Shown: positions 15,613-24,535, counted from the first letter of the stretch. The stretch: 45,518 bases of DNA from Ruminococcus sp. (GCA_017484095.1 JAFUTU010000047.1:1-45518), one strand, 5' to 3'. Program-made: numbers and translations. The notes: generated by a model not told the origin, from the sequence alone.

Positions 15613-16305
15613 ATGACATCAACGCTTATAATCCAGATAACTGTCGGCATCATTATAGCTGTAACGGCAGGGTTTGTCATATACAAGGTATCTGTCGGAG
15701 TCAAGAAGGCAGGAGAACTTGTAGACCAGATCAAAAAAGCTACCGATGAGGCAGCTACCGTACCGATGAGCATTTCGGGTGCCGAGGGGCTCATGCGCCA
15801 AAGGGTGCAGAGAGACTTTCCCGGGTTTGATCCTAATTATGCTAGCGAGATCGTAAGGAGCGCTATATCCACGTATTTTGCTGTGCTCAATGAGCGTACA
15901 GGTGCTGACCGTCTCAGGCAGTACTGCACAGATGCCTTCGTGCTGGAGGCAGAGAGCCTTATAGATTTAAATGCTGTGAAGTATGAAGGTCTCAGGATAC
16001 ATAAGGTAGCGATGAGCGATTACAGAAAAAATGCTACTGAGGCTGTTATCACATATCAGGCGGCGCTTGAATACAAGCCTGAAAAGAAATCTCTTCAGCA
16101 GCACGTTTATGAGGCGAAATACATCTATCACCTGACAGATGACGGCGACGGTGAGCTTGCAAGCCTCAGGTGTCCTTACTGCGGCGCCCCGATGACGGCT
16201 GTAGGCAAGAGCAAGGTGTGTGAATACTGCGGAGGTGAACTTGCAAACAAGGAGATCTCCATAGAGCGCACCTGGAAGGTGAACAAGATCATAAAATCAA
16301 GATAG
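15613..16305 (+). CDS. YdjH-like TIM44-domain protein with C-terminal zinc ribbon
   Basis: This 230-aa protein has one N-terminal transmembrane helix (about 5-26), a short charged linker, a TIM44/mba1-like domain (about 60-175) and a C-terminal zinc ribbon (CPYCGAP...CEYCGG, about 190-213). That matches YdjH of the B. subtilis pspA-ydjGHI operon. TIM44-like domains dock at membranes. The start ATG is preceded by GGAG at a longish 12-base distance. It lies 20 bases after the YdjG-like gene. Confidence 0.7.
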   Translation: MTSTLIIQITVGIIIAVTAGFVIYKVSVGVKKAGELVDQIKKATDEAATVPMSISGAEGLMRQRVQRDFPGFDPNYASEIVRSAISTYFAVLNERTGADRLRQYCTDAFVLEAESLIDLNAVKYEGLRIHKVAMSDYRKNATEAVITYQAALEYKPEKKSLQQHVYEAKYIYHLTDDGDGELASLRCPYCGAPMTAVGKSKVCEYCGGELANKEISIERTWKVNKIIKSR

Positions 16306-16308
16306 TTT

Positions 16309-16323
16309 CGGTCTTTAAGACCG
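16309..16323 (+). repeat. Intercistronic hairpin before the ydjI-like gene
   Basis: CGGTCT and AGACCG form a perfect 6-bp stem with a TTA loop, four bases after the ydjH-like stop codon. There is no T-run, so it is more likely an mRNA stabiliser or processing site than a terminator. Confidence 0.4.
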
Positions 16324-16356
16324 TCTATATAATCAATCAGGAAAGGAAGAATAACT

Positions 16357-17763
16357 ATGGGATTAATTAAAGCAGCTCTCGGCGCTGTTGGCGGCAAGCT
16401 TGCCGATGAATGGCAGGAATATTTCCGCTGCGACGGTATGGATCAGCGTACATTTTGTATTGCAGGTACAAAAGTAAGCAATGTAAGAGGAGGAAGCAAC
16501 CAGAAGGGTACGGAGTCATACATCTCTAACGGCTCGGTTTTCGATGTTGCTATCAATCAGGCTGCACTGCTCGTTGAGGACGGCAAGGTGCATGATCTTG
16601 TTGTTGCTACAGACAACGATATCGCAGGTCAGTACAGATACGATTCTACCACCGCTCCTTCACTTCTCGGAGGCGGACTGAAGGACTTTATCCCTTCACT
16701 TAAAGATATCGGCGGCCGTTTTGTAGCAGGCGGTATGGCTAAGCACACCATGCGTCTTGTTTACATAAACCTCAAACCAATGATAGGAAACAAGATCGGC
16801 TTTGGCAACGTTCCCTTCCGCGACGGTGAGATGAACCTCTCACTCAACGCTCAGGGCCACGGTGAGTTCGAGCTCAGAGTAGTAGATCCTGTTGCATTCT
16901 ATGAGAATAATATCCACGATATCAGCCAGCCGTTCGTTGCTGATTCAGGCGACGGTGCTACATTCATGAGCCAGCTGAAAACTGATATGAAGCCTAAGTT
17001 CGGTATCTGTATCTCTGAGCTTTCAAAGAAGCAGATCCCTTATGACCAGATCATAGCTTATGCTGACGATCTTGCTGAGATCATGAACCAGAAGCTCACC
17101 GATAAGTGGGCTGACAAGGGTGTTCAGCTCAAGAGCCTGTCAGTAGAGCTCAACGTTGATGAGGAGAGCAAGAAGAAGATCGCTCAGTTCCAGGAGGCAG
17201 ACGCTGCAAACCGTTACGGAAGACTCGGCGCTATGGATGCTATGTCCGTTAACAGAGCTCGTGAGGCAGCTGCAAGCAACACTGCAGGCGCATTCACAGG
17301 CTTTATGGGAATGGGCTTTGGCGGAAATTCGTTCAACCAGAACGCTCAGATGTCATCAGGTCTTTATGGCAACGGCGGCGGTGCTCCGGGCTACAACCCC
17401 AACGGCAATCAGCCTGTTCAGCCTCAAGGCGGCATGGGAGGCGCTTTCCAGCAGCCTCAGCAGCCTGCTCCCGATCCTAACGCATGGACCTGCTCCTGCG
17501 GAACACAGAACACAGGTAAGTTCTGCCAGAATTGCGGTCAGCCTCAGCCTGCTCCGGCACCTGCTCCTTCAGCAGACGGTTGGACCTGTGCTTGCGGTAC
17601 AGTTAACCAGGGCAAGTTCTGCCAGAACTGCGGTCAGCCTAAGCCTGCTGATGCACCTCTCTATAAATGCGATAAGTGCGGCTGGGTACCCGATGATCCT
17701 AAGAACCCGCCTAAGTTCTGCCCACAGTGCGGAGACGTTTTCGACGATAAAGATATACAGTAA
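16357..17763 (+). CDS. YdjI-like SPFH-domain protein with three zinc ribbons
   Basis: The 468-aa protein carries an SPFH/virion-core-like domain (about 20-300), a Gly/Asn-rich flexible segment (about 305-370), and three C-terminal zinc ribbons. Two ribbons are near copies (CSCGTQN...CQNCGQP and CACGTVN...CQNCGQP) separated by Pro/Ala linkers; the third is CDKCG...CPQCGD. YdjI in B. subtilis is the SPFH member of the complex that places PspA at the membrane under stress. The strong AGGAAAGGA ribosome site suggests high expression. There is no PspA gene in the window, so the client here is unknown. Confidence 0.75.
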   Translation: MGLIKAALGAVGGKLADEWQEYFRCDGMDQRTFCIAGTKVSNVRGGSNQKGTESYISNGSVFDVAINQAALLVEDGKVHDLVVATDNDIAGQYRYDSTTAPSLLGGGLKDFIPSLKDIGGRFVAGGMAKHTMRLVYINLKPMIGNKIGFGNVPFRDGEMNLSLNAQGHGEFELRVVDPVAFYENNIHDISQPFVADSGDGATFMSQLKTDMKPKFGICISELSKKQIPYDQIIAYADDLAEIMNQKLTDKWADKGVQLKSLSVELNVDEESKKKIAQFQEADAANRYGRLGAMDAMSVNRAREAAASNTAGAFTGFMGMGFGGNSFNQNAQMSSGLYGNGGGAPGYNPNGNQPVQPQGGMGGAFQQPQQPAPDPNAWTCSCGTQNTGKFCQNCGQPQPAPAPAPSADGWTCACGTVNQGKFCQNCGQPKPADAPLYKCDKCGWVPDDPKNPPKFCPQCGDVFDDKDIQ

Positions 17764-17771
17764 TATGAACT

Positions 17772-17802
17772 CTCCCCTCGCAATACCGAGGGGAGTTTTT
17801 TT
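17772..17802 (+). terminator. Strong terminator of the ydjGHI-like operon
   Basis: CTCCCCTCG (17772-17780) pairs perfectly with CGAGGGGAG (17787-17795), followed by T7. Confidence 0.95.
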
Positions 17803-17813
17803 GTCCGTGCGCC

Positions 17814-17842
17814 TTTACTTTTTTATGATTATATGCTATAAA
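17814..17842 (+). promoter_or_regulatory. Upstream copy of the purB promoter
   Basis: TTTACT (17814-17819), 17 bases, TATAAA (17837-17842) with an upstream TATGC. It begins a few bases after the terminator T-run and is copied almost exactly about 92 bases downstream. Confidence 0.65.
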
Positions 17843-17905
17843 TGCTCGCCGCACGGCTGTACATCGCGTATAAAACTGTGCACACAAGTTTTTTGTCCGC
17901 GCGCC

Positions 17906-17934
17906 TTTACTTTTTTATGATAGTATGTTATAAT
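17906..17934 (+). promoter_or_regulatory. Downstream copy of the purB promoter
   Basis: TTTACT (17906-17911), 17 bases, TATAAT (17929-17934). This copy has the better -10 and lies about 44 bases before the start codon. Confidence 0.75.
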
Positions 17935-17977
17935 TAATGTGTATTTTTACATATATTACTCGAAAGGACAGATTTCA

Positions 17978-19414
17978 ATGACTAACAGCTACGAAAGCCC
18001 GTTTTGTACACGCTATGCCAGCAAGGAGATGCAGTTTATCTTCTCTGCTGACAAAAAATTCACCACTTGGAGAAAGCTCTGGGTCGCACTTGCAAGAGCC
18101 GAAATGAAGCTCGGACTGCCTGTAACTCAGGAGCAGGTAGATGAGCTTGAAGCTCACATCGAGGATATCGACTATGCCAAAGCAGCAGAGTATGAAAAGA
18201 TCAGACGCCATGATGTAATGGCTCATGTACTTACATACGGCGATGCCTGCCCGAATGCATCAGGTATCATACATCTCGGTGCGACCAGCTGCTATGTCGG
18301 CGATAACACCGATGTCATCATTATGAGAGATGCTATGCAGGTGGTAAAGAGAAAGCTTGTCAAGGTAATTGCTCAGCTTGCTGCGTTCGCTGACAGGTAT
18401 AAGGCGCTGCCCTGCCTTGCATATACTCATTTGCAGCCCGCACAGCTTACCACTGTCGGTAAGAGAGCTACTCTCTGGTGCAATGAGCTTTTGATGGATC
18501 TCGAAGACCTTGATTTCCAGATGAAGAGACTGAAGCTTCTCGGCTCAAAGGGTACAACAGGCACTCAGGCAAGCTTTATGGAGCTTTTCCACGGTGATAC
18601 CGATAAAATAAAAGAGCTTGAAAGGCTCATTTGTGAAGAAATGGGCTTTGATGATGTAGTTCCCGTATCGGGACAGACATATTCAAGAAAGGTAGATTTT
18701 GCAGTTTGTCAGGCACTTGCAGGCATTGCTCAGTCTGCTATGAAGTTCGGCAACGATATACGTATCCTCCAGTCCTTCAAGGAGATCGAAGAGCCCTTTG
18801 AGAAAAACCAGATAGGCTCGTCCGCTATGGCATACAAGAGAAATCCTATGAGAGATGAGCGTATCTGCTCTCTCGCAAGATATGTTATCTGCGATGTGCT
18901 GAACCCTGCTTTCACCGCAGGAACTCAGTGGTTCGAGAGAACACTTGACGACTCAGCAAACAAGCGTATCTCTGTAGCAGAAGCATTCCTCGGCGTTGAT
19001 GCGATACTTAACATAATGCTCAACGTAACAGACCCCGATAACGGCCTTGTTGTGTATGAAAAGATAGTAAGAAAAAGAGTTATGGCAGAGCTCCCCTTTA
19101 TGGCAACAGAGAACATCATGATGGACGCTGTTGAAAACGGCGGCAACCGACAGGAGCTTCACGAGCGTATAAGAGAGCTCTCAATGAAGGCTGGCGCAAG
19201 AGTTAAGCAGGAGGGTCTTGACAATAATCTCTGCGAGCTCATACTTGACGATCCGATCTTCGGAATGACAAAAGAGAAAATGGACGAGATAATGAAGCCC
19301 GAGAACTTCATCGGAAGATGCCCTCAGCAGGTCGATGAATTCATCGCAAACTGCGTAAAGCCTGTGCTTGATGAGAACGGCGTATCAGACGATGTTGCCG
19401 AGATAAACGTATAA
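17978..19414 (+). CDS. purB: Adenylosuccinate lyase
   Basis: The 478-aa enzyme acts twice in purine synthesis, splitting fumarate from SAICAR and from adenylosuccinate. It belongs to the fumarase/aspartase superfamily: the signature GSSAMAYKRNPMRDE holds the catalytic Ser loop, and HLGATSCYVGDNTD and TTGTQASF mark the other active-site segments. The start at 17978 follows GAAAGGA; a longer reading from 17939 would include the promoter leader. It stands apart from other pur genes and has two promoter copies. No purine riboswitch fold is visible in its short leader. Confidence 0.95.
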   Translation: MTNSYESPFCTRYASKEMQFIFSADKKFTTWRKLWVALARAEMKLGLPVTQEQVDELEAHIEDIDYAKAAEYEKIRRHDVMAHVLTYGDACPNASGIIHLGATSCYVGDNTDVIIMRDAMQVVKRKLVKVIAQLAAFADRYKALPCLAYTHLQPAQLTTVGKRATLWCNELLMDLEDLDFQMKRLKLLGSKGTTGTQASFMELFHGDTDKIKELERLICEEMGFDDVVPVSGQTYSRKVDFAVCQALAGIAQSAMKFGNDIRILQSFKEIEEPFEKNQIGSSAMAYKRNPMRDERICSLARYVICDVLNPAFTAGTQWFERTLDDSANKRISVAEAFLGVDAILNIMLNVTDPDNGLVVYEKIVRKRVMAELPFMATENIMMDAVENGGNRQELHERIRELSMKAGARVKQEGLDNNLCELILDDPIFGMTKEKMDEIMKPENFIGRCPQQVDEFIANCVKPVLDENGVSDDVAEINV

Positions 19415-19415
19415 A

Positions 19416-20030
19416 ATGAACAGTACCGATATAAGCCGCGGTGCAGACCTCCTCGTGCAGAGACTTACAAATGCCATGGCAATTAACGGCGCAGTCCACG
19501 CAGAGTCTGTGATCTCGGCAATGGGCTGTGTTGCGGGTTATTCCTGCCAGGCAGACGTCAGGAGCGAATTCCTTCTTTCGGGAGGAAATGATGAAAGCGC
19601 AGTTTTTGATATCTACTCAGATAAAAACGACAGACATTATTACTTCGGTGAACTGACCGACAGACTTCTTATAGGCGAGGGCCTGTCTCTGTGGGCTATG
19701 ATATCAAGGGCAAGCAATGCTCTTCCCGATATCGACGAGATAATGAGGTATGTATCATCAGCGGCAGGAAGTGAAAAATTCGGCGTTCTGAGGAACTGCA
19801 CTGTAGGCGAGAATATGTTCTCGTATCTTAAAAACCTCTGGCAGCCAATGAGCGAGCTGTCCATTCCCTACTGTGATGCAGGAGAGCTGCACATAGTTTT
19901 CGGCGCCGCAGTAACAAAGCTGATAAAGGCGCTGTCTGCTCAGGGAGCAGATCCAAAAGAAGCTGTACGCATAGCTATGGAAAGTGCTGTCAGCATGAGC
20001 CGAGTAGACATAAGAGAAGCATGGAGATAA
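19416..20030 (+). CDS. Unrecognised 204-aa cytosolic protein
   Basis: The start codon comes one base after the purB stop codon, so translation is probably coupled. The product is soluble, has no signal peptide or membrane helix, and begins MNSTDISRGADLL. It contains an AINGAVHAESVISAMGCVAGYSCQ stretch with Cys and Gly, and a Cys-containing helix pattern later on. It ends in a helical SMSRVDIREAWR. No known domain is recognised. The tight link to purB suggests a housekeeping function but says nothing more specific. Confidence 0.65.
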   Translation: MNSTDISRGADLLVQRLTNAMAINGAVHAESVISAMGCVAGYSCQADVRSEFLLSGGNDESAVFDIYSDKNDRHYYFGELTDRLLIGEGLSLWAMISRASNALPDIDEIMRYVSSAAGSEKFGVLRNCTVGENMFSYLKNLWQPMSELSIPYCDAGELHIVFGAAVTKLIKALSAQGADPKEAVRIAMESAVSMSRVDIREAWR

Positions 20031-20032
20031 AC

Positions 20033-21121
20033 ATGAAAAAAGCGATAGTTTTAGCTGTATCAGTTATGCTGCTGGCAGGCTGTACAGATATGAGCTCCGA
20101 CAGCAGCTCCCGAAAGGAAAAAAAGAAGCCTGCTATAAGAGCTGTCAGCTCAGCTGAAAGCTCCGAAGCGCAGACAAGTGCCGATATCACGGACGGTGAT
20201 TACCCTATCCTTTATAATCTTCCTCTCAGTCAGGATGACCCTCCCGAGTTTGCAGAGGTGATAATGGAGGTCTATTCTCCTACGGGATATAGCAGCCTCG
20301 ATAACGGTCTTGGCTCTGATGTGATGTCATCAGGTGTTGTCGGACTGGTAGGCTGCCCTGTTATTGTTGATCTTCAAGGCAGTGATGCAGTGCTGAGCTT
20401 TGTTATCAACAGAGAATATCTGGGTAATGTTCCATTTGAAAACCTTATGGTTTTAAAAAGCGGCCACGGGCTCAGCTATGATGCTGTTGAGTTCAGAGTT
20501 GACGGCGATATTATAAGATGTGATATCGACGAGTCCGATACCTATATGCTGGTAGATTCATATCAGTGGCTCTCCTGCTGGGGAGAGGACGTCAGCGGCA
20601 CCGAGCATGATACTGATTTCACTGTCAGTGACTACAGCTTTAAACTCACATTGCCGTCAGGTGTCGCACCCAGCGGAGTTTCCGACTACTGGCACGATGA
20701 ATACGATGGCTACCAAAAAATGATGGTCCAGGAGCTTATGCACCAGAACCAGAAAAAAGACTCACATATAAAAGCAGAGCTTCATGCAAAGCGGTATCCG
20801 AACGCTGAGGACGATTGTGACGACCCAACACCATTAAAGAGCTTCGACGAAAAGATCGAGGAGATCAAGGGTATAACCGGTGACACCTTCGAGATCGAGA
20901 GCACAGAGGTCTGGAAGCTTGACGATAACAGAAAAGGATTTTATGACGTTTTCCACTTTTATGGTCAGCCCGATCTCGGTATTGATGAGCAAACAAACGT
21001 TGATGCCTACTATGAATACTCCGATGACACATACATAGTTTTCTCGTTGTCGTTCACAGGCCACGATCAAAGTGATATAGATGCCTGTGTAAACAGCGTA
21101 AAATCATTCAGATATTTTTAA
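20033..21121 (+). CDS. Lipoprotein of unknown function
   Basis: The 362-aa product from ATG 20033 begins MKKAIVL and has a lipobox LAGC with Cys17, so it should be lipidated and held on the outer membrane face. A Ser/Lys-rich linker follows. The mature part is acidic and beta-rich, with two repeated-looking modules: one around residues 90-180 and one at about 270-360 ending in FSLSFTGHDQSDIDACVNSVKSF, typical of small stress or surface lipoproteins. The start overlaps the end of the preceding ORF closely, with GGAG upstream. No partner or substrate can be named. Confidence 0.7.
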   Translation: MKKAIVLAVSVMLLAGCTDMSSDSSSRKEKKKPAIRAVSSAESSEAQTSADITDGDYPILYNLPLSQDDPPEFAEVIMEVYSPTGYSSLDNGLGSDVMSSGVVGLVGCPVIVDLQGSDAVLSFVINREYLGNVPFENLMVLKSGHGLSYDAVEFRVDGDIIRCDIDESDTYMLVDSYQWLSCWGEDVSGTEHDTDFTVSDYSFKLTLPSGVAPSGVSDYWHDEYDGYQKMMVQELMHQNQKKDSHIKAELHAKRYPNAEDDCDDPTPLKSFDEKIEEIKGITGDTFEIESTEVWKLDDNRKGFYDVFHFYGQPDLGIDEQTNVDAYYEYSDDTYIVFSLSFTGHDQSDIDACVNSVKSFRYF

Positions 21122-21156
21122 GAATAAGATACATAAACAAGAAAGGACTGTTTTAA

Positions 21157-22422
21157 ATGAAATTTGAAACACAATGCCTGCACGAAGGCTACACACCTAA
21201 AAACGGAGAACCGAGAGTAGTTCCCATAGTTCAGAGCACGACCTATGTATATGACTCTACCGACGATGTTGCTGCCGTTTTTGATGACCCCACCAAGAGC
21301 CTTATCTATTCAAGGTTCGAGAACCCGACCACTGATGCTGTCGAGAAGAAGATAGCTGCTTTAGAGGGCGGCGTTGCTGCAATGTGTACATCTTCAGGGC
21401 AGGCTGCATCTCTTCTGTCTATATTCAACATCTGTGAGGCAGGCGACAGCTTCATATCTTCATCATCTATCTATGGCGGAACTATAAACCTGTTTGCAGT
21501 TACCCTCAAAAGAATGGGTATTGAGTGCATCTTTGTAGATGTTGATGCTACCAAAGAGGAGCTTCTTGCCGCATTCAAGCCGAACACAAAAGCTGTCTTC
21601 GGAGAGACTATCGCGAATCCCGCACTCACCGTATTTGATATCGAGCTCTGGGCTGAGTGTGCCCATGCAAACGGTGTACCTCTCATAGTTGACAACACCT
21701 TTGCAACACCTTACCTTTGCAGACCTATCGAGTGGGGCGCTGATATAGTTATCCACTCCACCTCAAAGTATATGGACGGTCACGCAGTACAGGTAGGCGG
21801 CGTTATAGTTGACAGCGGCAAATTCGACTGGACACAGGGCAAATTCCCCTGCATGACCGAGCCTGACGAGAGCTACCACGGAACAGTCTATACCGAAAAG
21901 TATCCATTTGCACCATATATCGTAAAAGCAAGAATGCAGCTTATGAGAGACTTTGGCTGCTACCCTGCTGCAAATTCGTCCTTCCTTCTTAATCTCGGTC
22001 TGGAGACTCTCCCCGTAAGAATGGACAGATACTGCGAGAACGCTGTCAGAGTTGCACAGTTTCTGAAGAGCTCCGACAAAATAGAGAGCGTTACCTTCCC
22101 TGCTCTTGAGGGTGACAAGTATCACGACAGAGCAGTCAAGTACCTCGGCGGAAGATCGGCAGGCGTTATCTCTTTCGTTATCAAAGGCGGAAGAGATGCG
22201 GCAGTTAAGTTTATGGACAGCCTGCAGCTCGCTTCCAATGAAGTTCACGTTGCAGATATTCGTACCTGCGTTTTGCACCCTGCATCTGCAACACACAGAC
22301 AGCTTACCGATGAGCAGCTTGTCGCAGCAGGCATAAACGGCGGAATGGTAAGGTTCTCGGTAGGCCTTGAAAACGTCGAAGACATACTTGACGATCTAAA
22401 AAAAGCTCTCGCGGCTGTATAA
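21157..22422 (+). CDS. metY: O-acetylhomoserine sulfhydrylase / aminocarboxypropyltransferase
   Basis: The 421-aa PLP enzyme of the Cys/Met metabolism family makes homocysteine (or methionine) from O-acetylhomoserine and sulfide (or methanethiol). Family marks are TLxLHEGY-like start, SRFENPT, the GGTINLF loop, and STSKYMDGHAVQVGG with the Schiff-base Lys. The length of about 420 favours MetY over the shorter MetB/MetC type (about 380). It has GAAAGGA as ribosome site. No SAM riboswitch or separate promoter is evident, so it may be read from the purB promoters. It ends in a strong terminator. Confidence 0.9.
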   Translation: MKFETQCLHEGYTPKNGEPRVVPIVQSTTYVYDSTDDVAAVFDDPTKSLIYSRFENPTTDAVEKKIAALEGGVAAMCTSSGQAASLLSIFNICEAGDSFISSSSIYGGTINLFAVTLKRMGIECIFVDVDATKEELLAAFKPNTKAVFGETIANPALTVFDIELWAECAHANGVPLIVDNTFATPYLCRPIEWGADIVIHSTSKYMDGHAVQVGGVIVDSGKFDWTQGKFPCMTEPDESYHGTVYTEKYPFAPYIVKARMQLMRDFGCYPAANSSFLLNLGLETLPVRMDRYCENAVRVAQFLKSSDKIESVTFPALEGDKYHDRAVKYLGGRSAGVISFVIKGGRDAAVKFMDSLQLASNEVHVADIRTCVLHPASATHRQLTDEQLVAAGINGGMVRFSVGLENVEDILDDLKKALAAV

Positions 22423-22437
22423 GAGAATAAAAAACTC

Positions 22438-22475
22438 AAGCCATTGTCTCGTTATAAGGACAATGGCTTTTTTTC
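22438..22475. terminator. Terminator between metY and dnaI
   Basis: AAGCCATTGTC (22438-22448) pairs with GACAATGGCTT (22459-22469), followed by a T-run. An A-rich stretch before the stem allows some minus-strand function. Confidence 0.9.
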
Positions 22476-23468
22476 TTACGTGTTTTTTATGTAGGTGTTT
22501 CTCCTGATTATTTGCCTTATGTCATTCCCTGCGAACCTGAGAGGTGCAAACTCCATCATCACGCGTGAGATTATCCTCTCGTTGTAGCTATCCTGCAGCT
22601 GGCGTGCTGTCATATTAGTTGATATGATCGTTGGCTTTTCCAGGTTCATTCTTCCGTTTACGATCTCATAAAGCTTTGCCTCTGTGAACTGCGTTTTGAA
22701 CTCTGAACCCAGATCATCAAGTATCACAAGCTCTGCCGACATCAGTATCTCCATAGTTTTATCATCCGAACGACCGAAATGTTCATCTTCAAGCTTTGAA
22801 AACAGCGTCGGGAACGAGAAAAACACCACCGAGTATCCTCTTGACATTACCTCTGCTGCTATACATGAGGATAAAAACGTTTTTCCTAGCCCTGTTCTTC
22901 CATACATAAATAGCGACTGAGCTTTCCCGTCAAAATCCTCCGCATAAGTGCGGCAGTTATTGAATACCGTCTGCATACGTCTTCGCGGCTCATCACCGTC
23001 GTCAGCGGCCTCAGGGTAATAATCCAGCCTGAACTCATCGAAAGAATGCAGCTTGATACTGCACTGCTTGTTAAGCTCCTCAACAGTGTACTGCTCCAGC
23101 AGCTTCGTCATGCACTCGCACCTTACACCGTCACGGTAGCCAGTATCCTTGCATTTTGAGCACGTAAAACGATAGTCAAGATAATCGCCTGGCAGCTCAG
23201 CAGAGATCAGCATCTGCTCGATTATATGCTCGGTCTTTTCGGTCTCTTCCCTAAGCTGAGACAACGTGAGCGCAGACCCCTTATCACTTGAACCTATCGA
23301 GCGCAGATAATCAAATCTCTTCTTGCTCAGAGAGCGTTCAAGCCCCGATATCTCAGGCAGAACTGCCGCTGCTCTTTCAAAGCGTTCATCGCGCTCGTCA
23401 AACGCTTTTGTGCGCCTTTCACCGAGCGTTTTTTCTGCCCTTTCGTAAGCATCTCTGGTATATTTCAA
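22476..23468 (-). CDS. Helicase loader, DnaI/DnaC-type AAA+ ATPase
   Basis: The 330-aa protein loads the replicative helicase at origins or restart sites. An N-terminal region with helical DnaI-type sequence and a four-Cys cluster (C103, C106, C117, C119), probably zinc-binding, precedes an AAA+ core. Walker A is GRTGLGKT (Lys196) and Walker B is VILDD (Asp251-252), with sensor STNMT. The start codon is TTG, set by GGAGG eight bases upstream. It lies 18 bases after dnaD. Both resemble phage replication modules, but no other phage gene is nearby, so these are taken as the cell's own loader genes. Confidence 0.85.
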   Translation of the reverse strand: MKYTRDAYERAEKTLGERRTKAFDERDERFERAAAVLPEISGLERSLSKKRFDYLRSIGSSDKGSALTLSQLREETEKTEHIIEQMLISAELPGDYLDYRFTCSKCKDTGYRDGVRCECMTKLLEQYTVEELNKQCSIKLHSFDEFRLDYYPEAADDGDEPRRRMQTVFNNCRTYAEDFDGKAQSLFMYGRTGLGKTFLSSCIAAEVMSRGYSVVFFSFPTLFSKLEDEHFGRSDDKTMEILMSAELVILDDLGSEFKTQFTEAKLYEIVNGRMNLEKPTIISTNMTARQLQDSYNERIISRVMMEFAPLRFAGNDIRQIIRRNTYIKNT

Positions 23469-23486
23469 ATCCTGTCCCTCCGTTCA

Positions 23487-24503
23487 TCAGGGTCTGCCTG
23501 TTTTGCTAAGATCGAAATCTCTAGCAAATCGCTCAAATTCTTCAAGGTCATACGATGACCTCTCCTTAGCAGCAGAACGCTTTTTACGGCTGTGATATCT
23601 GCTGTCCTCCTCATCCACCTGCGACGGTGTGCTTATGCTCTTTGCAGCCCAGTTTGTCAGAATGGAATTTATGTACTTGAAATTCAGCTTGGAGGTGTTA
23701 TCCATACACTTGTTGTAAGCTATCTCGATCATCTCTGCAGTAAAGCCCATATCCTTCCACGCCCTGATGTATTCAAGCTGTGCCTTTGAGGGCTTTGATG
23801 ACATACCGAACATGGATACGATACGGTTCTCAAACTTGCGTACCGACGCTGCCCTTATCATTTCCTGCTCGATCTGCTTATATGAAAGTATATCATTCTC
23901 ATACCAGCTTTTCATTACCGTCACCAGATATGATACCCTTGGCTTTTCAAGCGAACAGCAGTACTCGGCAGTAAGAAGGATAGACGGCGCATCAAACCCA
24001 TAATACTCATAAAGAGCTATTATCTCACCCTGCTCGGTAGAGTTTATAGTCTTTCCCAGAACTGACTGTATCTCGTTGAGCAGACCTGCCAGCTGCTTGT
24101 CAGACTTTGTCTTTTCCAGTATCTCCGAATTAGTATATCTTATCGTGAGTTTGTTGCTTACAGAAGACTTTGTCGGGTCAACGGCCTTGACCGCACTGAG
24201 CTGTCCCACAGGCTTTTCGACACTTGCAGTCGGTGCAGCGATCACCTTCTGCTCAGAGTTTTCACCTTCGCCCTTTAATATGCCGTTTGAGCACCAGTAC
24301 TTATATCCGTCACTCACGATATCCTCACTCAAACCGCAGGCAGAAGCTATCTCTGCCTGATCGAGATAATGAGAATTCTGCGCCAGTGCATAGATCAGCA
24401 CCTTCAGATAACTCGGATCACAAAGCTTGAGATATTCATTTGCAACACTGGAGGGCACACTGAAAACGCTGCCCCACTTATCACAATCAAAATACAAAAC
24501 CAT
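23487..24503 (-). CDS. DnaD-domain replication initiation/restart protein
   Basis: The 338-aa protein has an N-terminal winged-helix part (about 1-85) and a low-complexity linker. One or two DnaB_2/DnaD-type helical domains follow, seen in NSTEQGEIIALYEYYGF, the WYENDILSYKQI segment and the later AWKDMGFTAEMIEIAYNKC repeat. It ends in a basic tail. DnaD remodels DNA at oriC or PriA forks and helps recruit the helicase and its loader; the loader gene is directly downstream. Its promoter overlaps the tRNA-Thr terminator. Confidence 0.83.
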   Translation of the reverse strand: MVLYFDCDKWGSVFSVPSSVANEYLKLCDPSYLKVLIYALAQNSHYLDQAEIASACGLSEDIVSDGYKYWCSNGILKGEGENSEQKVIAAPTASVEKPVGQLSAVKAVDPTKSSVSNKLTIRYTNSEILEKTKSDKQLAGLLNEIQSVLGKTINSTEQGEIIALYEYYGFDAPSILLTAEYCCSLEKPRVSYLVTVMKSWYENDILSYKQIEQEMIRAASVRKFENRIVSMFGMSSKPSKAQLEYIRAWKDMGFTAEMIEIAYNKCMDNTSKLNFKYINSILTNWAAKSISTPSQVDEEDSRYHSRKKRSAAKERSSYDLEEFERFARDFDLSKTGRP

Positions 24504-24535
24504 AGTAATTATCCTTCCAAAGAATAGCTAACGGT

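Noticed and set aside
17156..17920. 254-aa plus-strand ORF across the end of the ydjI-like gene
   Set aside because: It runs out of frame through a strongly coding gene, then through the terminator and the promoter copy, and is rich in Arg, Ser and Leu.
17843..17977. Purine riboswitch before purB
   Set aside because: No three-way junction or conserved aptamer loops could be found; the spacer consists mainly of the second promoter copy.
21763..22296. 177-aa minus-strand ORF inside metY
   Set aside because: Antisense shadow of a conserved enzyme with no ribosome site or promoter.
22476..24503. Prophage replication module (DnaC plus DnaD-like)
   Set aside because: No integrase, structural, lysis or phage regulator genes nearby, and the composition resembles the neighbours. 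A cellular loader pair is simpler.
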